Source: JACPHD01 sp964431805
Lineage (GTDB): Bacteria; Patescibacteriota; Patescibacteriia; Patescibacteriales; GWC2-42-12
Length of the DNA: 64,000 nt
Assembly (NCBI GenBank): GCA_964431805.1
Contig: CAYSKV010000004.1
Coordinates: forward strand, 1-64,000
Direction: 5' to 3'
Under the pieces are notes generated by a model. That model ran no database searches and was not told the origin of the DNA. It saw only the letters and a list, made by a program, of their open reading frames with translations. Of this stretch, positions 41,155-49,455 are shown in pieces. Both the position numbers and the translations under genes were made by a program. Position 1 is the stretch's first letter. Each line of letters opens with the position of its first letter.

Positions 41155-44022
41155 ATGGAAAAATATAATCATAAAAAAATAGAAGATAAATGGCGGGAAA
41201 AATGGGAAAAAGAGAAATTATATAAAACCGGCGAAGATAAAGCCAAGCCCAAATTTTATATTTTGGATATGTTTCCTTATCCTTCGGGCGCTGGCCTTCA
41301 TGTTGGCCATCCCAAAGGTTATATTGCTACGGATATTTTTGCTCGCGCTAAAATGATGCAAGGGTACAACGTGCTTCATCCTATGGGTTGGGATGCTTTT
41401 GGTTTGCCGGCAGAAAATTATGCTATTCAAAATAAAATTCATCCAAGAGTTGCCACAGAAAAAAATGTAGAAACTTTTAAAAGTCAGTTAAAAAAATTAG
41501 GTTTTACTTATGATTGGGATCGAGAGATAAACACCACCGATCCGGGATTTTATAAATGGACACAATGGGCATTTATAAAAATGTTTGAGCGTGGCCTAGC
41601 TTATGAATCAAACGAGCCGGTTAATTGGTGTCCGAGCTGTAAAACGGTTTTATCTAACGAAGATTTAGAAAATGGCAAATGTGAACGCTGCGGTTCTGAG
41701 ATTGAAAGAAAGCCGATGCGACAATGGGTTTTAAAAATTACTGATTACGCCGAAAGAATGTTAAATGATTTAGAAAAATTGCCATATTGGGAAGAGTCAA
41801 TTAAAGAAATGCAAAAAAATTGGATCGGCCGATCAGAAGGCGCGGAAGTTGATTTTGAAATTAACGGCGAAAAAGTAACGGTGTTTACTACGCGACCGGA
41901 TACTTTGTTCGGCGCGACGTTTTTTGTTATGGCGCCTGAACATCCATTAGTTAAAAAAATAACTACTGCTGAACAAAAATCACAAGTAGAAAAATATATT
42001 AAAGAAGCAGCTAGCAAGTCCGACATGGAAAGAACGGAATTAGCTAAAGAAAAAACCGGTGTATTTACTGGAGCTTATGCGATTAATCCAGTTAATCAAG
42101 AAAAAATTCCGGTTTACATTGCTGATTATGTGATGATGGGATATGGCACGGGCGCAATTATGGCCGTGCCGGCGCACGATGAAAGAGATTGGGAGTTTGC
42201 CAAAAAATATGACATACCGATTAAACAAGTTGTGGCGCCATATTTTTCAATTAATGATGGTCCGGACGCCGTACGTTCTGATAAAAAAACCGTAAAACGA
42301 TATACCGCTTATTCTCTCGTAAAACATTGTAAAAAAGATGAATATTTATGTTTAGATTGGGAAAAATTTGGTTGGCATTCAGGAATTATCGGCGGCATTG
42401 ACGAAGGTGAAGATTCTATAGAATCAGCCAAGCGAGAAATTATTGAAGAAACTGGCTATAAAAATATTCGCTTAGTAAAAGATCTGGGCATGGAAACTCA
42501 TAATAATTTTTACGCTGCCCATAAAAATGAAAATCGTTATGCTTTTGGTCCGGCCTTTTTGTTTGAATTAATAGATGAAGAGCAAGAACCGACTAGCGAA
42601 GAGCATACGAAAAATCATAAGGCTGTTTGGGTTAAAAAAGAAGACATGTCGACATTTTTAAATTTAGCTAATTTTGTTTATTTTTGGAAAATTTTGCAAG
42701 GTCAGGAAAGTTTTTGTTTTGCTGATAATGGCGTCGCGACTAATTCAGGTTTTTTAAATGATTTAGAAACTAAAACTGCCAAAGAAAAAATTATTAAATG
42801 GCTAGAAGAAAAAAAATTAGGTAAACGAGCGATAAATTATAAAATAAAAGATTGGGTGTTTTCTAGACAAAGATATTGGGGCGAGCCGATTCCGATTGTG
42901 CATTGCGAAAAGTGCGGTAATGTAGCCGTACCGGAAAATGAGTTACCATTAAAATTGCCGGAAGTAAAAAATTATGAACCGACCGGAACTGGCGAGTCGC
43001 CGCTAGCTAATATAAAAGAATGGGTAAATACAAAATGTCCGAAATGCGGCGGACCGGCTAAAAGAGAAACTAATACTATGCCGCAATGGGCTGGGTCAAG
43101 CTGGTATTATTTAAGATATATTGATCCGCATAATGATAAAGCTTTAATTGAAAAGGGGAAAGATAAATATTGGTCGCCGGTTGATTTTTATGTAGGCGGC
43201 GCTGAGCATGCCACGCGCCATTTAATTTACGCGCGTTTCTGGCATAAATTTTTGTTTGATATTGGCGTGGTAAATTACGACGAACCATTTACTCGTTTAC
43301 AACATGTCGGTTTAATTTTAGCCGAAGACGGACGTAAAATGAGTAAGCGCTGGATGAATGTTATTAATCCGGACGAGGTCGTAGAAAAATACGGCGCTGA
43401 TGCTATGCGCGTTTATGAAATGTTTATGGGGCCATTTTCCCAACCTTGCGCTTGGAGCACTAACGGACTAATCGGCGCTAGAAGATTTTTAGAAAATGTT
43501 TATAAATTAAAAGATAAACAATTATATGATTGCCAAGCAGATAGTTATATAAAAGAATTAGGCATGCCGCAAATGATTCATAAAACTATAAAAAAAGTTA
43601 GCGAAGATATTGAAAATTTTCGTTATAATACAGCTATTGCCCAGATGATGATTTTTGTAAATTTTGCTGTTAAGTTTGATGAACTACCGCGCGAAGTTTT
43701 TGAGAATTTTTTAAAGCTTTTAGCTCCGTTTGCGCCGCATTTAGCTGAAGAATTATGGGCTGAAATTGGCAATAAAGAATCTATTTTTAAACAAGCCTGG
43801 CCAAAATATAATCCGGCCTTAGTTAAAGATGAAACTATAAATTTAGTTATTCAAATTAATGGGAAGATTCGTGATACTATCGAAGTTTCGGCTGATATTA
43901 GCGAAGAAGAAGCAAAAAAAATAGCTCTAGAAAGCGAAAAAGTTAAAAAATGGCTTGAAGGTAAAGAGACAATAAAAGTTATTTTTGTGAAAGGGAAATT
44001 AGTTAATATAGTTATTAAATAA
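41155..44022 (+). CDS. leuS: Leucyl-tRNA synthetase with an inserted Nudix domain
   Basis: Class I synthetase charging tRNA-Leu. The HIGH motif is in PYPSGAGLHVGHPKGY and KMSKS is DGRKMSKRWMN; the editing (CP1) domain shows VFTTRPDTLFGATF and GTGAIMAVPAHDERDWEFA. Between PIKQVVAP and DNGVATNSGFLN, residues about 363-525 are a foreign block holding a full Nudix box: G413-x5-E419-x7-R427EIIEETGY435. This explains the length of 955 aa against about 800-870 for usual bacterial LeuRS. The zinc domain (CPSCKTVLSNEDLENGKCERCG) and the C-terminal anticodon and tail regions are intact, so the enzyme should work. A role for Nudix, such as hydrolysing a nucleotide or adenylate near the editing site, is inference. 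Confidence 0.95.
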   Translation: MEKYNHKKIEDKWREKWEKEKLYKTGEDKAKPKFYILDMFPYPSGAGLHVGHPKGYIATDIFARAKMMQGYNVLHPMGWDAFGLPAENYAIQNKIHPRVATEKNVETFKSQLKKLGFTYDWDREINTTDPGFYKWTQWAFIKMFERGLAYESNEPVNWCPSCKTVLSNEDLENGKCERCGSEIERKPMRQWVLKITDYAERMLNDLEKLPYWEESIKEMQKNWIGRSEGAEVDFEINGEKVTVFTTRPDTLFGATFFVMAPEHPLVKKITTAEQKSQVEKYIKEAASKSDMERTELAKEKTGVFTGAYAINPVNQEKIPVYIADYVMMGYGTGAIMAVPAHDERDWEFAKKYDIPIKQVVAPYFSINDGPDAVRSDKKTVKRYTAYSLVKHCKKDEYLCLDWEKFGWHSGIIGGIDEGEDSIESAKREIIEETGYKNIRLVKDLGMETHNNFYAAHKNENRYAFGPAFLFELIDEEQEPTSEEHTKNHKAVWVKKEDMSTFLNLANFVYFWKILQGQESFCFADNGVATNSGFLNDLETKTAKEKIIKWLEEKKLGKRAINYKIKDWVFSRQRYWGEPIPIVHCEKCGNVAVPENELPLKLPEVKNYEPTGTGESPLANIKEWVNTKCPKCGGPAKRETNTMPQWAGSSWYYLRYIDPHNDKALIEKGKDKYWSPVDFYVGGAEHATRHLIYARFWHKFLFDIGVVNYDEPFTRLQHVGLILAEDGRKMSKRWMNVINPDEVVEKYGADAMRVYEMFMGPFSQPCAWSTNGLIGARRFLENVYKLKDKQLYDCQADSYIKELGMPQMIHKTIKKVSEDIENFRYNTAIAQMMIFVNFAVKFDELPREVFENFLKLLAPFAPHLAEELWAEIGNKESIFKQAWPKYNPALVKDETINLVIQINGKIRDTIEVSADISEEEAKKIALESEKVKKWLEGKETIKVIFVKGKLVNIVIK

Positions 44023-44032
44023 ATAAAAATTT

Positions 44033-44458
44033 ATGCTTTGGTTATTATTTTTAGGATTTACAATTGTTGCTTGGACTGTAAATGATGTTTTTTTTAAACT
44101 TCTAGGCAATCAAATGAATTATTTTTTAGCGTTATTTATTATAGCATTAAGCCAACTTGTAGTAGCTATTCCTTTTTTAGTTTATGCGATGTCTAGAGGT
44201 GAATTGGATTATTCAGCTAAAGGTTTTTATATTTCTGGTTTAATCGGTGTTTCTTTAGCCTTAGGAACTATTTTTTTCTTTTATACTTTTAAGTTTGGCG
44301 CGCCTCTTTCGGTTGCCATGTCAGTATATGGTATTGGTAGTATCATAGTGGGTGCTTTAGCGGGAGTTTTTATTTTTAAAGAAGTTATTAGTCCAACTGT
44401 TCTAGTGGGTATGGTTTTAGGGGCTGTTAGCATAATTTTATTAACGGTAAAATTATAG
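44033..44458 (+). CDS. Half-size EamA/DMT-family membrane protein
   Basis: A 141-aa protein with about five TM helices and one EamA repeat (ALGTIFFFYTFKFGAPLSVAMSVYGIGSIIVGALAGVFIFKE). Typical DMT transporters have two such repeats; single-repeat members act as dimers like small multidrug-resistance proteins. The substrate is unknown. It starts 10 nt after leuS and ends at a terminator shared with the opposite strand. Confidence 0.8.
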   Translation: MLWLLFLGFTIVAWTVNDVFFKLLGNQMNYFLALFIIALSQLVVAIPFLVYAMSRGELDYSAKGFYISGLIGVSLALGTIFFFYTFKFGAPLSVAMSVYGIGSIIVGALAGVFIFKEVISPTVLVGMVLGAVSIILLTVKL

Positions 44459-44465
44459 AATATTA

Positions 44466-44503
44466 AAAAACACACTTCTTATAACGAGAAGTGTGTTTTT
44501 ATT
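44466..44503. terminator. Bidirectional terminator after the EamA gene
   Basis: AAAAACACACTTCT (44466-44479) and AGAAGTGTGTTTTT (44487-44500) form a 14-bp stem with A and T flanks, serving both converging genes. Confidence 0.9.
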
Positions 44504-44514
44504 TAAATTATTTT

Positions 44515-45501
44515 TTATAAATTCGTCATTAACCAAGTTCCGTCGGACTGTTTTTTAACGTAATATTTTATTTCGATTTTTTCACCCTGAAAATAAACGT
44601 AATTATGATAAATTTTCTCTGTTGCGGTGGCAGTTAATAAACTTGAACCAGTAAGCATTTCGCTCCAAACTAATTTATTTTCTGAACTAAGAAAGTTCAT
44701 AGTGTATTTAATGGTTGATGCGAGATTAGAAGTGAAATAAGCTGCAACTTTATCAGTTTCATTGCTTCTTATAGCTTCGCCGGCTTTATAGATTGTTTGG
44801 TCAGTATCCGTATTAACCGTGTTAGTTTGGCTTGTGTTATTAGAAGAAGATGATGAAGTAGCGGCAGTAGTTTGTTGATTATTAAAATAGCCAGTAATAA
44901 TTTTATTTATATCATTATTACTAATACCCAGGCCCAATTTTTTCATTATTATAAAAGTTTCATCGGGCGAACCTAAATAATAGCGTTTACTATCGGAGGG
45001 GTTTATATACCAAGCTTGTCCGCGGTTTTCTACTTGTAAAAAAATTTTTCCTAGATTATTTTTAATTATTTTTTCGTCAGGTATAATTTTTTCTGAACCG
45101 ATTGGGTTATAAAAATTGATAATTTCTGTTTTATCGTCAAAACCATCGTCATCAGAATCTTTTTTATTAGAGTCAGTTCCTATTGCTAATTCTAAATTAT
45201 TCGGCAGTCCGTCGCTATCATCGTCAACGCCAGAGTAGTCGGTTAAACCAACAGAAATTTTATTTAAATTATTATTAGTTATTCCAATGCCAAAAGCTCG
45301 TAGTAAATTAAATGCGTCTTTTGGTCCGCCAAGAAAATATTTTTTTAAATCAATTGGGTTTAAATACCAGGCTTCGCCGTGAGATTGAACTTGAAGTAAA
45401 ATTTTACCGGTTATTTTTTGAATAAAACTAGTATAAGCCTTTGCGGGTAAGGTTAATATAATAAAAAAAATAAAGATGGTAATTATATATTTTTTGAGCA
45501 T
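44515..45501 (-). CDS. Exported protein with two GEAWYLNP repeats and Ca-binding DxDxD motifs
   Basis: A 328-aa secreted protein. A signal peptide (1-22) precedes two copies of a roughly 50-residue domain, GKILLQVQSHGEAWYLNPIDLKKYFLGGP... (about 31-85) and GKIFLQVENRGQAWYINPSDSKRYYLGSP... (about 150-203), each ending in NNxLNKI. Between them are thrombospondin-3-like acidic repeats (DDDSDGLPNNLE, DSDDDGFDDKTE). A Ser/Thr/Asn linker leads to a C-terminal domain (about 240-328). The repeat is widespread in CPR surface proteins as far as I recall; no function is established. Confidence 0.75.
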   Translation of the reverse strand: MLKKYIITIFIFFIILTLPAKAYTSFIQKITGKILLQVQSHGEAWYLNPIDLKKYFLGGPKDAFNLLRAFGIGITNNNLNKISVGLTDYSGVDDDSDGLPNNLELAIGTDSNKKDSDDDGFDDKTEIINFYNPIGSEKIIPDEKIIKNNLGKIFLQVENRGQAWYINPSDSKRYYLGSPDETFIIMKKLGLGISNNDINKIITGYFNNQQTTAATSSSSSNNTSQTNTVNTDTDQTIYKAGEAIRSNETDKVAAYFTSNLASTIKYTMNFLSSENKLVWSEMLTGSSLLTATATEKIYHNYVYFQGEKIEIKYYVKKQSDGTWLMTNL

Positions 45502-45522
45502 TTTAAATAATTATGGTATAAT
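45494..45522 (+). promoter_or_regulatory. Promoter of the Cys-rich protein-rsmA operon
   Basis: TTGAGC (45494-45499), 17-nt spacer, TATAAT (45517-45522) preceded by TGG. It overlaps the start of the minus-strand gene. Confidence 0.6.
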
Positions 45523-45547
45523 ATAGTTAATAAATTAATAAAAAATT

Positions 45548-46051
45548 ATGTCTAAAAGGCGTAAAATACAATTAATAAGCTTACTAGTTATAATTTTGTT
45601 AGCGATTTTTTTAACTCCGAGGGTGGTAGATTATTTTCAATATAGAAATGTAGTTGCCGAAGCGGCTGGTTCAAGCTATCCTTGGCAATGCGGCGCATAT
45701 CAAGTGGCAGCAGTTGTAAGTACGTGCGCGGTTGTTAATGGAGTTTGTACTTGCGCTTCTTGCACTGCTGATGCTTGTAATAATTATAGTATGATGACTT
45801 TTACTGGTCAGCAAAATTGCGGGGCTACTTATGCGTGTATTAGTAATTTGGTTCAAGTAAAAGGTGGCGCTACAACTTTAATGGAGTGCGCGGGTAAGCA
45901 AGCTATACTCGCCGGTACTACCAATATTAATATGATGGCTCCTAATGCTTTAGTGGCTTGCCCAGGTTCTGTTGCAGCTAACAATATGGATAAATTTGTA
46001 AATTGGTTTGATAAATATATTATAGCAGGTTTCAAAGATAAAATTAAATAA
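45548..46051 (+). CDS. Exported Cys-rich protein of unknown function
   Basis: A 167-aa protein with an N-terminal TM/signal (about 8-25) and about nine cysteines in the first 120 exported residues (CTCASCTADACNN, QNCGATYACIS, MECAG). Composition is Ala/Gly/Val/Thr-rich. Disulfide-bonded surface protein is the most that can be said. It is joined to rsmA with a 2-nt gap, so the two are co-transcribed though unrelated. Confidence 0.65.
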   Translation: MSKRRKIQLISLLVIILLAIFLTPRVVDYFQYRNVVAEAAGSSYPWQCGAYQVAAVVSTCAVVNGVCTCASCTADACNNYSMMTFTGQQNCGATYACISNLVQVKGGATTLMECAGKQAILAGTTNINMMAPNALVACPGSVAANNMDKFVNWFDKYIIAGFKDKIK

Positions 46052-46053
46052 GG

Positions 46054-46884
46054 ATGAATTTATTTGAACAAACTAAAGAGCTTTGTCGTCTCTACAATAT
46101 TAAACCTGCTCGTTCAAAAGGGCAGAATTTTTTAATTGAAGAAGAAATTTATGATCAGATGGCAAACGCGGCAGATTTACAAAATAATGATGTAATATTA
46201 GAAGTTGGTCCGGGTTTAGGTTTTTTAACGGCCAAGTTGGCGAAAAAGGTTAGCCGTGTAATTGCAGTAGAACTTGATGATAAATTGGCGAAGGTTTTAA
46301 AAACGGGGTTGTTAGCTAAAGAAATTAAGAATGTGGAAGTAATAAACGAAGATATATTAAAATTTTCACCAGCAAATTATAAATTACAAAATTATAAAAT
46401 TGTAGCGAATTTACCATACAATATTACTTCTATCTTTTTGCGTAAATTTCTAGAGTCTGAAAAGAAACCAGAATTTATGACCTTAATGCTGCAGAAAGAA
46501 GTAGCTGAAAGAATTTGCGCGCAACCAGGAAAGATGAGTTTGCTTTCCGTGTCGGTTCAATTTTATGCCAAACCGGAAATAATACAAATTGTACCTAAAG
46601 AAGATTTTTGGCCAAGTCCGGAAGTCGATAGCGCTATTATTAAAATTATATCTCATCCTAAACTTCTTCTTAACAAGGAAAAGGAGGAAAAAGATTTTTT
46701 TCGGTTAGTTAAATTCGGTTTTAGCGCTAAAAGAAAAATGTTAAAAAATAATTTAGCCGCCGGTTTTAAAATTGATCAAACCGAAGTTGAAAATAAAATA
46801 GTAAAAGCCGGACTTAATTCTAAAATTAGAGCTCAAGAATTATTGATTAATGATTGGTTAAAGTTATTAGATAATTTTAGTTAG
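46054..46884 (+). CDS. rsmA: 16S rRNA (adenine-N6,N6)-dimethyltransferase RsmA/KsgA
   Basis: Dimethylates two adjacent adenines in helix 45 of 16S rRNA. The 276-aa protein has the substrate loop SKGQNFLIEEEI, motif I EVGPGLGFLTAKLA, motif IV NLPYNITSIFL and the C-terminal domain (FSAKRKMLKNNL). A short AAGG precedes the ATG, which lies 2 nt after the previous stop. Confidence 0.96.
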   Translation: MNLFEQTKELCRLYNIKPARSKGQNFLIEEEIYDQMANAADLQNNDVILEVGPGLGFLTAKLAKKVSRVIAVELDDKLAKVLKTGLLAKEIKNVEVINEDILKFSPANYKLQNYKIVANLPYNITSIFLRKFLESEKKPEFMTLMLQKEVAERICAQPGKMSLLSVSVQFYAKPEIIQIVPKEDFWPSPEVDSAIIKIISHPKLLLNKEKEEKDFFRLVKFGFSAKRKMLKNNLAAGFKIDQTEVENKIVKAGLNSKIRAQELLINDWLKLLDNFS

Positions 46885-46958
46885 TTTTCTTTTTTTATCG
46901 CTATTTTATTATATTATTATTTTTTTATATCAGAATGAAATATTTAGGGTAATTTTTT

Positions 46959-49424
46959 ATGAATTTTACTATAATATTACCATTAATCAGCGCGATCTTA
47001 GCTATTAGCATAGGCATTTTTGTATTTAAGCAAAATAGAAAAAGTTTGATAAATCAAACTTTTTTTCTTTTTACTCTTGGTATAACGGAATGGTTTATTT
47101 GCACTTTCATGATGTTTTTATATAAAGATGATGTGGCGGGGGTAATTTTTTGGGATAGATTAGTCTATGCTGGTGTAGCATTTATGCCGGTTTTTACTTA
47201 TAAATTTTATTTAGCCTTAATTGGTAAAAAATCTGACAAAATTCTTTATGTCGGTTATTTATTATCAATAAGTTTTGCGATCCTTACACGTTCAAAATAT
47301 TTTATTGATGGTATTTATGTTTATAGCTGGGGCGTCCATACACAAGCTAGAATTCTGCACCATATATTTTTGGTGTATTTTGTAGTATTTATATTATTAT
47401 GGTTCTTCGCTACTTTAAAATTTTATAAAAGCCTTAAACCGTCATTAATTAAAGAACAAACTAAATATATATTTATATCTTTTGGCGTATTTTATTTAAT
47501 TGCGCCTCTCGGTTTTTTAGCGGCTTATAATGTAGGAGTTTATCCTGTAACATATTTTTCTGGATTAATTTTTACTATCATGATGGCTTATTGTATAGCG
47601 ATTTATCGCGTTATGGACATTAAATTAGTAATTAGAAAATCCTCCGTCTATCTCTTTTCCCTGGCCACAGTTTTAATTTTTATGACGACCGTTAAATTGA
47701 TTTCTGCTCAATTATTTACTGCTCCTCCAATTTGGATTGATTTATTGGTTCTATTAATTGCTGTTTATATTTTTTCGCCTATTAAGCATTATTACTATCG
47801 TTTAGCTAATAAATATTTCTTCTCCTCTTTGTATGATAGCCGCGAACTAATTGCTGATTTAAGCGATAAACTCCGCTCTACCATTGAAATCGGTAAAATC
47901 TATGAATATGTTTCAGAAATTTTAGTTAATGCTTTGCACGTGACCGCTTTTGGCGTTGTGTCTTTTGATGAAAAAAAACAAGTTTATATAACCCAGTATG
48001 GTCAAGGCTTAAACATCGGCCAACAAGAAATATTCCCAGGCAGTAAAGAAATATATAAAATTTTTACTAAAAGAAATCAGCCGATCATTGTTGAAGAAAT
48101 AAAATTTAGTAATTTTAAAATTAATAAGTCAATTTTAAATTTACTCACTAAAGCAAACGTCGCCCTGTTATCTCCTCTAAACATGAAAGATAAAACAGTC
48201 GGCATGATGGTATTTGGCCCTAAAGAATCCAAAGACCCTTTTAACGAAGAAGATTTAAAAGTTCTAGAAATTTTAGGCACGCAAATCGCTTTTGCCATGG
48301 AGAACGCTTTGCTCTACGCAGAATCGGTAAAATTTAATATCCAATTGAATGAAGAAAAAAATAAAATTGCGGCTATTATCGCTAACTTTATCGACCCGAT
48401 TATCTTTGTTGACCGCTATAATAATATTAACCTCATAAACCCGGCCGCTAAAAACATCCTCGGTTTAACAGAAAAAAGCTTGGGCGTAAGCATAGATACT
48501 AGCAATAATTGCCCGATGTCTAACTTCCGTACCGTCATCAAAAAAGAGTTTCAGATTAAAGAAATTGGCAATTTAAAATCAACTGATCATCATAGCGAAG
48601 AAATGTCTATTTTAGTTAATAACCAAGAATTAATTTATAAAATTACAACCATCAGGGTTTTTGATGATCAAACAAACCACCTAGGCCTCATGAAAATTTT
48701 CGTCAATCTCACCCGCGAAAAAGGCATTGATAAAATGAAATCAGAATTTATCTCTATCGCCGCCCATCAGCTAAGAACCCCATTATCAGCCATTAAATGG
48801 GTAATTAAGATGATATTAGACGGGGATGCTGGAGAACTTAATGTTGAGCAAAAAGATTTATTAAGGAAGGGCTATATTAGCAACGAAAGAATTATCAGAT
48901 TAGTTAATGATTTATTAAACGTTTCTCGTATTGAAGAAGGTAAGTTTGGATTTAATTTTGAAAAAACCGATTTTCAAGAAATTTTGACTACGACCAAAAG
49001 CAACTTAGAAGGTTTAATAGCAAAAAATCACCAAGAATTAATAGTGCAAAAACCAGAGAAACTACCTAAAGTATATCTGGACAAAGAAAGAATGGTTATG
49101 GTTTTGCAAAATTTACTTGATAATGCCATAAAATATACTCCAGAATATGGAAAAATAGAAATAATTGTTACTACCGACAAAAAATTTCTGCATGTTAAAG
49201 TTAAAGATCAAGGGGTAGGCATAAGCAAAAATGATCAAGCTAAATTATTTTCTAAATTTTTCCGAGCCTCTAATGCGCTTAAACTAGAAACCGAAGGCAG
49301 CGGATTAGGATTGTTTATAGTAAAAAATATTATTGAAAAACATAATGGTTCAATTGAATTAAAAAGCGAAGAAGGTCGAGGAACCGAAATAAGTTTTTCT
49401 TTGCCAATTGAGCAAAAACTTTAG
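46959..49424 (+). CDS. Membrane sensor histidine kinase (7TM, GAF, PAS, HisKA, HATPase), tandem copy 1
   Basis: An 821-aa sensor kinase with about seven N-terminal TM helices (to about 225), two more TM helices, a GAF domain (about 300-455), a PAS-like segment (about 470-590) and HisKA with H603 in SIAAHQLRTP. The HATPase has NLLDNAIKYT, DQGVGIS and GSGLGLF. Bases 47638-48836 are nearly identical to 50156-51354 in the next gene, while the sensor part is unrelated and the HATPase is diverged, which points to gene conversion. Likely signals to the double-receiver protein at 51988. Confidence 0.93.
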   Translation: MNFTIILPLISAILAISIGIFVFKQNRKSLINQTFFLFTLGITEWFICTFMMFLYKDDVAGVIFWDRLVYAGVAFMPVFTYKFYLALIGKKSDKILYVGYLLSISFAILTRSKYFIDGIYVYSWGVHTQARILHHIFLVYFVVFILLWFFATLKFYKSLKPSLIKEQTKYIFISFGVFYLIAPLGFLAAYNVGVYPVTYFSGLIFTIMMAYCIAIYRVMDIKLVIRKSSVYLFSLATVLIFMTTVKLISAQLFTAPPIWIDLLVLLIAVYIFSPIKHYYYRLANKYFFSSLYDSRELIADLSDKLRSTIEIGKIYEYVSEILVNALHVTAFGVVSFDEKKQVYITQYGQGLNIGQQEIFPGSKEIYKIFTKRNQPIIVEEIKFSNFKINKSILNLLTKANVALLSPLNMKDKTVGMMVFGPKESKDPFNEEDLKVLEILGTQIAFAMENALLYAESVKFNIQLNEEKNKIAAIIANFIDPIIFVDRYNNINLINPAAKNILGLTEKSLGVSIDTSNNCPMSNFRTVIKKEFQIKEIGNLKSTDHHSEEMSILVNNQELIYKITTIRVFDDQTNHLGLMKIFVNLTREKGIDKMKSEFISIAAHQLRTPLSAIKWVIKMILDGDAGELNVEQKDLLRKGYISNERIIRLVNDLLNVSRIEEGKFGFNFEKTDFQEILTTTKSNLEGLIAKNHQELIVQKPEKLPKVYLDKERMVMVLQNLLDNAIKYTPEYGKIEIIVTTDKKFLHVKVKDQGVGISKNDQAKLFSKFFRASNALKLETEGSGLGLFIVKNIIEKHNGSIELKSEEGRGTEISFSLPIEQKL
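47638..48836 (+). repeat. 1.2-kb direct repeat inside histidine kinase 1
   Basis: This copy matches 50156-51354 at a constant offset of 2518. The only differences I found are at 48783 and 48785 (T and A here; C and C in the other copy). It codes for the second TM pair, GAF, PAS-like and start of HisKA. Confidence 0.9.
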
Positions 49425-49455
49425 ATTGATTTTTATTTGAGAATAAAGGTATTTT

